Origin: Caloramator sp. E03
GTDB taxonomy: Bacteria; Bacillota; Clostridia; Clostridiales; Caloramatoraceae
Direction: 5' to 3'
Assembly: GCF_006016075.1 (NCBI RefSeq)
Contig: NZ_CP040093.1
Location: 2,459,501 to 2,523,500 of the forward strand
DNA: 64,000 bases
Shown: piece by piece, positions 26,555 to 35,681 of the stretch
How the letters are laid out: each line of letters opens with the position of its first letter
How positions within the stretch are numbered: the first letter of the stretch is position 1
Made by a program: the position numbers and the translations under genes
Notes under the pieces: model-generated
What the model was told of the DNA's origin: nothing
The model's input: only the letters and a program-made list of their open reading frames with translations
Database searches by the model: none

Positions 26555-26827
26555 GGGACGGTTACTTATTTCATGCATTTAATATAATAAATTACAGAGG
26601 ACGGTTACTTATTTCATGTATTTGATATAAAATTTTCGTATAGGAAATTAAAAAGGGGTACTTGAGAGAGGAGAGCTCTCTTTTTTTATAATAAATAATA
26701 GAAAAAGGGGGACGGTTACTTATTTCGTGCATTTAATATGAAATTTTCATATTAAAAATAATAAAAGGAATAACCCCTATGAAGCAGATTAATTCTTTTA
26801 AATATTAAACTAATAAGTAACCGTCCC
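26555..26827. repeat. REP cluster 26.55-26.83 kb
   Basis: Plus cores lie at 26555-26570, 26599-26613 and 26709-26724, each followed by TTTC-TGCATTTAATAT-like sequence, and a minus core at 26812-26827. The last two form a 119-bp inverted unit with a private spacer. Between them GAGAG...CTCTC plus a T-run (26663-26690) could act as a terminator. Confidence 0.85.
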
Positions 26828-27199
26828 TCCATACTCCACACTTTCACACACTACAATACACTTTTCATATCATCCTTTATTTACGGTTCTATATTTAGCA
26901 TTGGAGGCTATTCCTTCTACCAAAGAATGTTTGAATTGGGGATACTATCGAAAGTAATTTAGAATACAAAAGTAACAGATCATGATTAATCAATAGCCAC
27001 AACGAAGGCATGAAAAAGTTTGTCACTTTCAACTGGGTGGAAGTTTTTTTTCTCTATTCTCCATATTCGGTGCCAGGCACCAAAGATGGAGAAAACTTTT
27101 TCACACTAATCATCCCTATATACCCGAGTCTGTCTCACGATTAATCTAATAGCATATAATAAGTAACCGTCCCCAGGCTTGTCCCCAGGCATGTCTTAT
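26828..27199. repeat. Module B-C composite and REP core upstream of mcrB
   Basis: Module B (26971-27026, AGTAACAGATCATGATTAAT at its start) is joined to module C (27053-27095, hairpin around GGTGCCAGGCACC) and the AAAACTTTTTCACACTAA tail. A minus REP core follows at 27158-27173. GGTTCTATATTTAGCATTGG at 26885 faintly resembles an ISL3 end. No gene is seen here. Confidence 0.75.
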
Positions 27200-27227
27200 T
27201 TGCAATATAAGCTAATAGAAGTATAAT
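27200..27227 (+). promoter_or_regulatory. mcrB promoter
   Basis: TTGCAA (27200-27205), 16 bp, TATAAT (27222-27227), about 75 nt upstream of the mcrB start. Confidence 0.55.
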
Positions 27228-27302
27228 TATTATGATAAATATAAAAGGATGTATTTATAAGGATGTTATTGTTACATAAGATGCAGAAAAGGGAGTGTTG
27301 TT

Positions 27303-29753
27303 GTGAGTACATGGATATTTCAAGATAATCCTAATTTTTTTGATATAGATAATTACTTAAAAGGAAATCAAATAATAACTTGGTCTATAAGGCAAAAACA
27401 GTACATTGATGTTATTAAAGAAAAAGATAGAGTTTTTATATGGCGTTCAGATGGAAAGATTAAAAATAGCGGTGGAGTAGTTGCCCTATGTGAAGTTGTT
27501 AAAACACCATATATTGATCAAAATGGAAAATATGTTGCTGATTTGAAGGTATTAGAGTATAGATTAAGTGAAGATGAAGGAATGCTTTTAAGAAGCTATC
27601 TTAAGGAAGTTCCTAAAACTATGAATCTTCCCATCCTAAAGATGACACAAGGTACCAATTATAAGCTAAATGACAAAGAGTCAGAGGCTTTACTTGAATA
27701 TTGGCAAAATCCCAAATTTTTAAAGGATGCTGCCAATATGCCAAGGATAGAAAAATATCTTCAAATTTTTAAGGAAGAAGCTGTAACATGGTTTGATAAG
27801 TGTGATTTTATAAAAGAAAACTATAAATTTTTTATAGAGTTTAAAAGAAAAGAAAATCTTGAAAAAATGGAATGGGATGATATACAAACTTTGGGAGAGC
27901 ATATAAATGCATTTAGAATGCCCCTTGCAAGGAAAAGAGCCCTTGGCAAGCCCAATGCTGATATTGAGAAATATAGAAACAGCTTCATATATTTAATATA
28001 TGGGGATGAACCTTTGGAGATAAGAATAGATAAATTTCTTACAAATGAAGAATATAGTTTATTTGGTTTTGGAGAATCAGCTCTAAGTGAAATAATAGGG
28101 AATATTTATCCAGAAAAATTCTGTTTTTTTAATCAAAGGGACAAGGTAGCCCTTGAAAACATTTTAGGTATTATTCCGCCCTATTCAAAGAATGACAAAT
28201 TCTCAGATAAGTTTATTAAGTTTCATAAAGCAATTGAGGAAAATGAAATTATAGATAAATATTTACAAGTTGTGGGAAAACACACGAATCTGCCAATATT
28301 TTATGAAATAGATCAGTTCTTTAGTTTCTTATATGAAAAATATGGAGAAATTGAAGAATTGGATGAAAAAGTAGAGACAAATTATTGGACGCTTTCTGCT
28401 GGAGATAATGGATCTATGTGGGAGGATTTTTATAAAAATAATATTATTGCAATAGGATGGGATGAACTTGGCGACTTGAATCTTTATAGTAGTAAGAGTG
28501 AAATAAGTGATAAATTAAAAGAAATGTATGATCAGAGCAAAGATTATAATAATACTGCTTTGGCTTGTTATCAATTTTCAAAGGATATGAGTATAGGAGA
28601 TTTTGTATTTGTTAAAAAAGGTTTTAATACTATTCTTGCCTATGGTCAGGTTGTATCTGATTATTATTTTGATTCATCGAGGGAAAAATTTAAAAATGTC
28701 AGGAAGATTGATTGGATAAAAATCGGTAGTTGGGATTGCAGCAATAATAAAGTAGCAAGTAAAACACTTACAAATATTACTCCTTACAAAGATTTTGTCA
28801 AAAATCTTCTAAAGATTGTTGGCATTGAAGAGGCGGAAAATAAAAGTGACAATAATATAGAAGACAGCGATGAAAAAATTTATGAAGAATATAATATGGA
28901 ACAGCTTTTAAAAGAAGTATTTATTTCTGCTGACAAGGTAGAGGAGATAATTGATGCTGTGAATTATAAGAAAAATATAATACTGCAAGGGCCCCCAGGA
29001 GTTGGGAAAACATATATTGCAAAGAGGATTGCCTTTGCTCATAGTAAAGTAAAGGATAATAAGAAGATTGAAATGGTTCAGTTTCATCCAAGTTATTCCT
29101 ACGAGGACTTCATAAGGGGTTATAAGCCGAGCATTGATGGAAATTTTAAATTAAAAGATGGTATATTTTATAATTTTTGCAATAGAGCAATAAATGATCC
29201 AGAGCATAATTACTATTTAATAATCGATGAAATAAACAGAGGTAACTTATCAAAAATATTTGGAGAACTTATGATGCTAATAGAATCTGATAAAAGAGGA
29301 TTTGAATATGCTGTAACCCTAACATATTCTGAAGGAGAAGAAAAATTTTTTGTACCTGAAAATCTTTATATAATTGGAACTATGAACACAGCAGATAGAT
29401 CTATTGCACTTGTTGACTATGCATTAAGGAGAAGATTTTCATTTATTGAACTTGAGCCTGCATTTGAAAACCAAGCTTTTCAAGAATATTTAATATCAAA
29501 GGGAATAAGCAGAGGATTTATTGATAGAATTATTGAATCAATAAAAGAAATTAATAGTGAAATAGAAAACGATAAAATTAATCTTGGAAAAGGGTTTAAA
29601 ATAGGTCATAGCTATTTTTGTCCAACTAATAAAGTTGATGATGAAGAAAAGTGGTTTAAAAGTATAATAAAGCTTGAAATTGAGCCTTTACTTAGGGAAT
29701 ATTATTTTGATGATGAAGATAAAGTGAGTGGTTTACTTGCAAGACTACGATAG
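27303..29753 (+). CDS. mcrB: McrB-type restriction GTPase with two EVE-like reader domains
   Basis: An 816-residue motor subunit of a type IV (modification-dependent) restriction system. Residues 1-140 match an EVE/PUA-like domain (WIFQDNPNFFDIDNYL). A second similar module begins near 357 (YWTLSAGDNGSMWEDFY, then IAIGWDELGDL). The AAA+ GTPase follows, with Walker A GPPGVGKT near 563, Walker B IIDEINRGNLSKIFGELM near 640 and NTADRS near 694 (the McrB guanine/sensor motif). EVE domains flip out modified bases, so the target is probably 5-methyl- or 5-hydroxymethylcytosine-like DNA. GTG start with GGGAG upstream. It overlaps mcrC by 26 nt. Confidence 0.93.
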   Translation: MSTWIFQDNPNFFDIDNYLKGNQIITWSIRQKQYIDVIKEKDRVFIWRSDGKIKNSGGVVALCEVVKTPYIDQNGKYVADLKVLEYRLSEDEGMLLRSYLKEVPKTMNLPILKMTQGTNYKLNDKESEALLEYWQNPKFLKDAANMPRIEKYLQIFKEEAVTWFDKCDFIKENYKFFIEFKRKENLEKMEWDDIQTLGEHINAFRMPLARKRALGKPNADIEKYRNSFIYLIYGDEPLEIRIDKFLTNEEYSLFGFGESALSEIIGNIYPEKFCFFNQRDKVALENILGIIPPYSKNDKFSDKFIKFHKAIEENEIIDKYLQVVGKHTNLPIFYEIDQFFSFLYEKYGEIEELDEKVETNYWTLSAGDNGSMWEDFYKNNIIAIGWDELGDLNLYSSKSEISDKLKEMYDQSKDYNNTALACYQFSKDMSIGDFVFVKKGFNTILAYGQVVSDYYFDSSREKFKNVRKIDWIKIGSWDCSNNKVASKTLTNITPYKDFVKNLLKIVGIEEAENKSDNNIEDSDEKIYEEYNMEQLLKEVFISADKVEEIIDAVNYKKNIILQGPPGVGKTYIAKRIAFAHSKVKDNKKIEMVQFHPSYSYEDFIRGYKPSIDGNFKLKDGIFYNFCNRAINDPEHNYYLIIDEINRGNLSKIFGELMMLIESDKRGFEYAVTLTYSEGEEKFFVPENLYIIGTMNTADRSIALVDYALRRRFSFIELEPAFENQAFQEYLISKGISRGFIDRIIESIKEINSEIENDKINLGKGFKIGHSYFCPTNKVDDEEKWFKSIIKLEIEPLLREYYFDDEDKVSGLLARLR

Positions 29754-30777
29754 AATTCCTGTTAGAAATATTTATTATATGCTTTGTTATGCTTGGGATA
29801 GACTCAAAGAAAAAGATGAAGTCAAGGTGAGTCAATCAGATTTTTCAGATATTTATAATCTGCTTTCAAGAGTTTTAATAAATAATCTTGAAAAGCTTAT
29901 AAAAAAGGGATTTTACAAAGAATATAATGTTAATTATAAGGAAACTTCCACACTTAGAGGAAAAATAAATTTCAATGATAGTTTGAAGCATTTTGGATTT
30001 AAAAGAGGAAAACTTTATTGTGAATTTGATGATTTTAGTTATAATATACTTTATAATCAAATAATTAAAACAATATTATATATTCTAATTAAATACAAAT
30101 ATCTTGATGAAGAATATAAAGAAAAAATATATGAAATGCTTAATTATTTTGAAGATATATCTTTATTAAGACTAAAAAGTGAGCATTTTTCAAAAGTAAA
30201 ACTAAATAAAAATAATTTATATTATGGATTTGTGTTAGATATATGCCAGCTAATTTTTGATAACTGTCTTATAGATGAAAGTAAAGGTGATTTTTTATTT
30301 AAAGATTTTGAAAGAGATGATAGAGCAATGGCATATCTATTTGAAAATTTTGTCCGTAATTTTTATAAAAGAGAATGTAAGGAGTTTAAAGTTTATAGGG
30401 AAAATATAAATTGGGCTGAAAAAGATAGTAAGGTTGATTTGCTTCCGATAATGCAGACAGATATTTCTCTTGAAAGTGCTGATAGAAAAATTATTATTGA
30501 TACAAAGTATTATAAAAACTCACTTTCTAATAATTATGGAGCAGAAAAACTAATTAGCAGCAATTTATATCAATTATTTGCCTATCTTAAAAATATAGAA
30601 TATAAAAGCGATAAGGACATTAATGCAGAAGGTATTCTTATTTATCCTAAAACCAGCAAAGAGCTTAACTTAAGATATGTTATACATGGACATAAAATAA
30701 AAATATGTACAGTTGATTTAAATAGGGATTGGCAGGTTATACATAACAGGCTTATAGAAATAATAAGGCAGGGTTAA
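29728..30777 (+). CDS. mcrC: McrC nuclease subunit
   Basis: A 349-residue partner of McrB. The N-terminal part (PVRNIYYMLCYAWDRL, then TSTLRGKINF) is the conserved McrC interaction region. The C-terminal PD-(D/E)xK nuclease shows the aspartate in SKVDLLPIM and the catalytic IIIDTKYYK. It binds and stimulates the McrB hexamer and cuts DNA. GTG 29728 is the first start, with only a weak binding site, so translational coupling through the overlap is likely. Confidence 0.93.
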   Translation: MVYLQDYDRIPVRNIYYMLCYAWDRLKEKDEVKVSQSDFSDIYNLLSRVLINNLEKLIKKGFYKEYNVNYKETSTLRGKINFNDSLKHFGFKRGKLYCEFDDFSYNILYNQIIKTILYILIKYKYLDEEYKEKIYEMLNYFEDISLLRLKSEHFSKVKLNKNNLYYGFVLDICQLIFDNCLIDESKGDFLFKDFERDDRAMAYLFENFVRNFYKRECKEFKVYRENINWAEKDSKVDLLPIMQTDISLESADRKIIIDTKYYKNSLSNNYGAEKLISSNLYQLFAYLKNIEYKSDKDINAEGILIYPKTSKELNLRYVIHGHKIKICTVDLNRDWQVIHNRLIEIIRQG

Positions 30778-30820
30778 GGGAAAGAAGTATAATTATAATA
30801 AAACATAAAGTGGTGAAATT

Positions 30821-31246
30821 ATGGATGGTATTATTAAAAGTAAAATAGATGAATTTCTAAAAAAAGCACAAGAAATTTGTGAAATTAATTTTGCCTACAT
30901 TTTTGGATCCTACGCAAGGGGAGAGCAAAACGAAAACAGCGATATAGATATTGCCATCATGCCTCAAAAAAACTATGATGACATAGAAGAAGTTTTTATT
31001 AGAGGGAACTTAATAGAAATTGGGAAAGAAGTGTTTAAAAAGGATGTTGATGTAGTATTTTTAAATATAGATTCTATTTTTTTAAAATATGAGATTATAA
31101 GGGATGGTATTGTTATAAAAGATAGTATCGATAGAATATCCTATGAATCCTTGGTAATTAGAAAATATTTAGATTTTAAATATTATAGTGATTATTATAA
31201 TGAAGTTATTCTAAATAGTATAAAAGCTAAAAATAGGGGTGTATAG
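30821..31246 (+). CDS. mntA: MntA-type nucleotidyltransferase antitoxin
   Basis: A 141-residue minimal nucleotidyltransferase. The core motif is GSYARGEQNENSDIDIAI, with the GSxxRG loop and DxD metal ligands and a third acid in KDVDVVF. In HEPN/MNT pairs this protein AMPylates and silences the HEPN RNase. It starts 43 nt after mcrC, and its stop is 1 nt before hepT, so the pair is coupled and may be read from the mcr transcript. Confidence 0.92.
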   Translation: MDGIIKSKIDEFLKKAQEICEINFAYIFGSYARGEQNENSDIDIAIMPQKNYDDIEEVFIRGNLIEIGKEVFKKDVDVVFLNIDSIFLKYEIIRDGIVIKDSIDRISYESLVIRKYLDFKYYSDYYNEVILNSIKAKNRGV

Positions 31247-31247
31247 T

Positions 31248-31658
31248 ATGGTTAACAGGGATGTTGTACTTACAAGAATAAGCAAACTTAATGAGTATTT
31301 GGATTTTTTAAAAGAAATTCAAAAGTATTCCATTGAGGAATACCTAAATAGCCCTATGATATACGGTTCTGCGGAAAGGTTTTTGCATTTATCAATAGAG
31401 TGTATTATTGATATAAGTAGCCATATTATCGCTGATATGAGATTTAGAAAACCAGCCAGCAATAGGGAAATATTTGAGATACTCTATGAAAATAAAATAA
31501 TAAATGATTCTCTAAAAGAAAAATTGAGCAATATGGCTGGATTAAGGAATATATTAGTTCATGATTATATACTTAATAAGAGAATAGTATATGAGATAAT
31601 AAAAAATAATTTAAAAGATATCGAGGATTTTGTAAATATAATAATAGAATATATTTAA
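31248..31658 (+). CDS. hepT: HepT-like HEPN ribonuclease toxin
   Basis: A 136-residue all-helical HEPN protein (DUF86). The catalytic R-x4-H-x-Y motif is RNILVHDY near residue 103, where the tyrosine is the site modified by the MntA partner in studied systems. It should cleave RNA when unmodified. ATG 31248 is preferred over GTG 31239 because AGGGGTG lies 6 nt upstream of the ATG. It forms a toxin-antitoxin pair with mntA next to McrBC. Confidence 0.92.
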   Translation: MVNRDVVLTRISKLNEYLDFLKEIQKYSIEEYLNSPMIYGSAERFLHLSIECIIDISSHIIADMRFRKPASNREIFEILYENKIINDSLKEKLSNMAGLRNILVHDYILNKRIVYEIIKNNLKDIEDFVNIIIEYI

Positions 31659-31720
31659 AATAAATTGACAAAAGATAAGATTATATTGAAAGCAAATTTT
31701 TTAATCAAATTAGTGATATA

Positions 31721-31796
31721 ACACCTCTACTTTTATAAGTGGGGGTGCTTACAGAAAAAAGTGCTGCCATCAAATTACAGTTGGCAGCACTTTTTT
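31721..31796 (+). terminator. Double hairpin and terminator after hepT
   Basis: The second stem, AAAAAAGTGCTGCCA with its complement (31755-31796), ends in a T-run and is a strong terminator. Just upstream, CACCTCTACTT/AAGTGGGGGTG (31722-31747) forms an 11-bp stem with two G-T pairs and a 5-nt loop. The pair of stems could also be a small RNA; no promoter was identified. Confidence 0.8.
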
Positions 31797-31799
31797 CCT

Positions 31800-32100
31800 T
31801 TCTTCTCCATCTCCGGTGCCTGGCACGGAAAATGGAGAACTTATAAATTTTTCATATAATAAATATAATAAGTAACAGGTCATGACTAATGAATAGCCAC
31901 AACGACGGCATGAAAAAGTTTATGGTTTTTCAAAGGTAACAGAAGGGACGGTTACTTATTATATTAAATAATAGACATAATATTTTATACATGTCCCCCT
32001 GATTTTGTAGATATTGTGTATGAAATAAGTAACCGTCCCTTAGCTTGCTTTGGCTTGAACTTTTTTCCTTTTTTGTAAATGGACATTTTCACACTAACTG
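31800..32100. repeat. Module C plus B-A composite upstream of padR
   Basis: Module C lies at 31802-31840. A 172-bp composite (31868-32039) contains module B, then an inverted REP pair (31945-31960 and 32024-32039). It is the reverse complement of the composite at 1834-2005 and parallels the one at 40722-40894. The CACACTAAC tail ends near 32100. Confidence 0.85.
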
Positions 32101-32220
32101 ATCCGATTTCGAGTTGTATGAATTAGACCTCTCTGCCATCTCTCCATCTAAATCATATGATAAGTCTAATATATTTATATCACATGATAAATTTTATTTA
32201 CTTTCTAATACTTGTTATGT

Positions 32221-32247
32221 TATAATCCTAATATCGAATTTCGATAT
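32221..32247 (+). promoter_or_regulatory. padR-fetAB promoter and operator
   Basis: TATAAT (32221-32226) is followed by an ATATCGAA-T-TTCGATAT palindrome (32231-32247), with 8-bp arms around one base. Its place over the transcription start suggests autorepression by the PadR protein; this is inferred. Confidence 0.65.
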
Positions 32248-32269
32248 CGTATATTGATAGAGGTGCAAT

Positions 32270-32578
32270 ATGGAAAATAAAATACTTAGAAAACTTTTTC
32301 TTGGTTTTATTGAATTACACATTCTTCATCATGCTAAAAAATGCCCCTTTTATGGTTCTTGGATGATAGAAGAACTAAAGGAACATGGATACGATATAAG
32401 CCCTGGAACACTATATCCCATTCTTCATACACTATGCAGCGAAGGTTTGCTTGTTGTTGAATCTAAAAATGTTGAGGGTAAAATTAGAAAATACTACTCA
32501 ATAACAAAAGAAGGAGAAGAAATATTAAATAAGGCTACCGAAAAAGCTATAGAACTTATAAAAGAAATTGGAGGTTAA
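32270..32578 (+). CDS. PadR-family transcriptional regulator
   Basis: A 102-residue winged-helix protein of the short PadR type, with the family motif GYDISPGTLYPILHTLCSEG in the recognition region. PadR proteins repress neighbouring transport genes until a ligand binds. The RBS of fetA overlaps its stop, so it is the first gene of the padR-fetA-fetB operon, and a palindrome upstream is a likely operator. Confidence 0.93.
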   Translation: MENKILRKLFLGFIELHILHHAKKCPFYGSWMIEELKEHGYDISPGTLYPILHTLCSEGLLVVESKNVEGKIRKYYSITKEGEEILNKATEKAIELIKEIGG

Positions 32579-32581
32579 AAT

Positions 32582-33199
32582 ATGTTTGAAATAAAGAATA
32601 TAAAATTTAAAGACATATTAGATATTGAACATTTAATAATACCTGAAGAAAAGATAACAAGTATAGTAGGGGAAAGTGGCAGTGGTAAAACTACTTTACT
32701 AAAAATGTTAAACAACATTATATCTCCAGATGAAGGTGAAATTTTATATAAAGGAAAAAACATCAATGATTTTGATGCCATAGAACTTAGACGAAAAATT
32801 ACTATGCTTCCTCAAAATCCTGTTATTTATAAAGGAAATATATTGGACAACATACTTATAGGTAAAAAGTTTGCAAAATCTACTGACTATGATATAGAAG
32901 AAATAAAAAAACTTATGAAGGAATTCAGCATAGATAAAGACCTTAATTCACCTGCTGATAACCTATCGGGAGGTGAAAAACAAAGACTTTGTATAATAAG
33001 GGTACTAATTATGAATCCTGATGTAATACTTTTAGATGAACCATCATCTGCACTTGATGAAAAAACAGAGGAAAAAGTAATAAACTATATTTGTAATTAT
33101 GTAAAACAAAACAATAAAACACTTGTTATGGTTACTCATTCAAGTGAAATTGCTAAAAAATATTCTGATCACATTATTGAGATTAATAAAAGGAGTTGA
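32582..33199 (+). CDS. fetA: ABC transporter ATP-binding protein (FetA type)
   Basis: A 205-residue nucleotide-binding subunit. Walker A is GESGSGKTT, the Q-loop is MLPQNP, the signature is LSGGEKQR, Walker B is VILLDEPSSALDE, and the H-loop is VTHSSE. The neighbouring gene is a FetB-type permease, which places it in the FetAB metal (iron) exporter family. The partner is disrupted, so the transporter is probably inactive in this strain. Confidence 0.88.
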   Translation: MFEIKNIKFKDILDIEHLIIPEEKITSIVGESGSGKTTLLKMLNNIISPDEGEILYKGKNINDFDAIELRRKITMLPQNPVIYKGNILDNILIGKKFAKSTDYDIEEIKKLMKEFSIDKDLNSPADNLSGGEKQRLCIIRVLIMNPDVILLDEPSSALDEKTEEKVINYICNYVKQNNKTLVMVTHSSEIAKKYSDHIIEINKRS

Positions 33200-33876
33200 A
33201 ACTATGAATGGTGCTGTTGACTTGTCTTTGATTCAAGTTGTTTCTGCATATATATTTATTTTAATTCTTCTTTTTATAGTTAGAAAACGTGAATTAAATA
33301 GAGAAAAGGAAATAATTATTGCAACTACAAGAATGACAGTTCAGCTTATTTTAACTGGGTTTATACTAACATATATATTTAAAAATCCAAATGTTTTTAT
33401 CACAATTTTAATTGTAGGCTTTATGGAGATATTTGTTATAAGCAATATATTAAAAAGAAATAAAACTAAGCTATCAAATGAACTTAAAAATGTAATTACT
33501 ATTTCTATGTTAGCTGGAACACTGATTAGTTTATTATATTTTTTACTTATCGTTATAAAAATAAAACCTTGGTTTAATCCACAATATCTCATACCCCTTG
33601 CTGGCATGATTGTTGGAAATTCTATGACTGGAATAAGCCTTGGAATAAACAAGCTGATTGATGGAGTTACAAACCAAAGAGATATGATAGAATGTTCACT
33701 AATGCTTGGTGCAACACCAAAGGATGCATGTAAATCAATAATAGATAATGCCTTTGATTCGGCAATACTGCCAACAATAAACTCAATGGTTGGAATGGGA
33801 ATTGTGTTTTTGCCTGGTATGATGACAGGACAAATACTATCAGGCTCGCTTCCTCTTGTTGCAATAAAATATCAAA

Positions 33877-35354
33877 GGTTCTATAATAAATGTTGGGGTG
33901 GTAAACCTCAACATTTTTATTTAAATAGAAAAAAGCACTTTATTCAGATGCCAACTTTGCTAAAATAAAATTAACCAAAACAAAATTTTAGAAAGGAGGC
34001 ATCCAATAAAGTGCTTAAGTATAATTTTATCAACAATTTACTAAACTTAAAAGATGTTTTTGTAAAAAACGTTGTTAATAAAGATGATTTTATTGAGATA
34101 TTTGTTGAAACTAAAAAGAAACCACATGTTTGTCCAGTTTGTGGCTATACTACATCTAAAGTTCATGATTACAGAAAACAAAGAATTAAAGATGTACCCA
34201 TTCAGTTTAAAAAAACTTTTATCATTCTTAGAAAAAGGAGATTAGTATGCTCAGAATGCGGTAAGCGCTTTTATGAAAAGCTAGATTTTCTTCCACGCTA
34301 TCATAGAATGACAAACCGCTTATCTTTCTTCATAATTAACGAACTATCTAATGTTAATAGCATGAAGCATGTTTCCTTAAAAGCCAATGTTTCCACCCAT
34401 ACTGTAAAACGCATTTTTGATACTGTTAGTTATACTGCGTATTCTTTGCCTGAAGTTATATCTATTGATGAATTTAAAGGTAATTCTGGTGGCTCAAAAT
34501 ATCACTGTATATTAGTTGATCCTGTTAATCATAAAGTAATTGATATTATTAAAGATAGACGATTTCATATCCTTTCGGATTACTTTAGAAATTTTAAAAA
34601 CAGGGATAAGGTAAAATATGTAGTTATTGATATGTGGAGTCAATATGCTGACATTGCTAAAACATACTTTAAAAATGCAACTATCATCATAGATAAGTTC
34701 CACTTTATGCGCTACAACACCTGGGCTATAGAAAACGTTAGAAAGCGCATTCAAAAGAATATGGATAAGAAACTAAGGCGATATTACAAAAAAAGTCGAA
34801 AACTCATTCTTGCTAGAAAAGATTCCTTAGATGAAGACTCTAAGAGACAACTTGAAATTATGCTTTTATACAATGATGAATTAAGACATGCCCATTACCT
34901 TAAGGAATCCTTTTACAAAATTTCAGATGCAAGGTCTGCTTCTGAAGCAAAAATATTACTAAAGGAATGGATTGAGATAGCAAGAAAAAGCGGTATAAAA
35001 GAATATATTTCATGTGCAGAAACTTTAAGCAGGTGGTTTAAGGAAATAGTTAATTCCTTTGATGTTCCTTATACGAATGGATGTGTTGAAGGTTTTAACA
35101 ACAAGATTAAAGTTATTAAAAGAAATGCGTTTGGGTTCAGAAATTTTAACAGGTTTAGAAATAGAATTCTGCATTGTTGCAAGTAATTGATTACTGTACT
35201 CTATTTTTCAAAAACCAACATTAGTTTGGTCTTTTTGTTATGCCCATTTTTAGAGAATTTTTGATTCACTTTCTTTAATTCGTTAAAACTTCTTGAAAAT
35301 TAGCAAGGGCAGGCATTTGAATAAAATGCCCACCCCAACTATTGACATAGAACC
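33877..35354 (+). mobile_element. ISL3-family insertion sequence 2 (1478 bp)
   Basis: The ends are GGTTCTATAATAAATGTTGG and, in complement, GGTTCTATGTCAATAGTTGG. A perfect 8-bp duplication ATATCAAA flanks it (33869-33876 and 35355-35362). Its layout parallels the element at 25060, including a hairpin AACCAACATTAGTTTGGTC after the transposase. It is inserted within fetB. Confidence 0.96.
34011..35186 (+). CDS. ISL3-family transposase, copy 2
   Basis: A 391-residue DDE transposase with an N-terminal zinc ribbon (CPVCGYTTSKVHDYR, CSECGKRFYE), a helix-turn-helix and the catalytic region with IDEFKGNSGG, VVIDMWSQYADI and CVEGFNNKIKVIK. GTG start at 34011 behind AAAGGAGG, as in copy 1. It appears intact. 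Confidence 0.95.
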   Translation: MLKYNFINNLLNLKDVFVKNVVNKDDFIEIFVETKKKPHVCPVCGYTTSKVHDYRKQRIKDVPIQFKKTFIILRKRRLVCSECGKRFYEKLDFLPRYHRMTNRLSFFIINELSNVNSMKHVSLKANVSTHTVKRIFDTVSYTAYSLPEVISIDEFKGNSGGSKYHCILVDPVNHKVIDIIKDRRFHILSDYFRNFKNRDKVKYVVIDMWSQYADIAKTYFKNATIIIDKFHFMRYNTWAIENVRKRIQKNMDKKLRRYYKKSRKLILARKDSLDEDSKRQLEIMLLYNDELRHAHYLKESFYKISDARSASEAKILLKEWIEIARKSGIKEYISCAETLSRWFKEIVNSFDVPYTNGCVEGFNNKIKVIKRNAFGFRNFNRFRNRILHCCK

Positions 35355-35457
35355 ATATCAAATTGCTATTATGCTTGGAATATTAGGGAGCGTTTCAATA
35401 ACAGTAATTACATTTTTGAATCTAGGATATAAAACGTTTTTTAATAGTAGAATGCAG

Positions 35458-35495
35458 CTTAAAAGAGAGGGATAAGCATACCCTCTCTTTTAAAA
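35458..35495 (+). terminator. fetB terminator
   Basis: AAAAGAGAGGG and CCCTCTCTTTT form a stem whose loop contains the fetB stop codon. Confidence 0.8.
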
Positions 35496-35681
35496 TTACT
35501 GACTAAATTCATCTTATAAAACTCTATCTATAACCTCAAGTCTATGGTTAGCCATTTATTACATTCTAAATCACAAAATGTTTCTAAGGTACAAACATGA
35601 ATTTCATAAAAAATAGGCATTTGTGCTTTTTTTACTGCTTATAAAAGGAGGATTAAATAAAAATAATAAGTAACCGTCCCC
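35496..35681. repeat. Gap with one REP core
   Basis: A minus core lies at 35665-35680, only 2 bp from the end of the reductase gene. AAAAGGAGG at 35642 has no start codon after it. A short open minus-strand stretch (MPIFYEIHVCTLETFC, around 35630) has no ribosome binding site and may be a gene fragment. Confidence 0.6.

Larger units (their letters stand above)
33204..35475 (+). pseudogene. fetB: FetB-family permease gene split by ISL3
   Basis: The 5' part (33204-33876) and the 3' part (35355-35475) rejoin in frame if the ISL3 element and one copy of the 8-bp duplication are removed: ...LVAIKYQ then IAIMLGILGS... to RMQLKREG. The restored protein has about 260 residues with seven or so membrane spans and the conserved MVGNSMTG, MIECSLMLGA and LPGMMTGQIL segments of the UPF0014/FetB family. 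As it stands, the 5' part runs into the IS and stops at 33968. The domain order is otherwise intact, so the insertion is probably recent. Confidence 0.93.

Noticed and set aside
26885-26960. Third ISL3 end remnant
   Set aside because: GGTTCTATATTTAGCATTGG is only partly similar to the ISL3 termini, and no further matching sequence follows.
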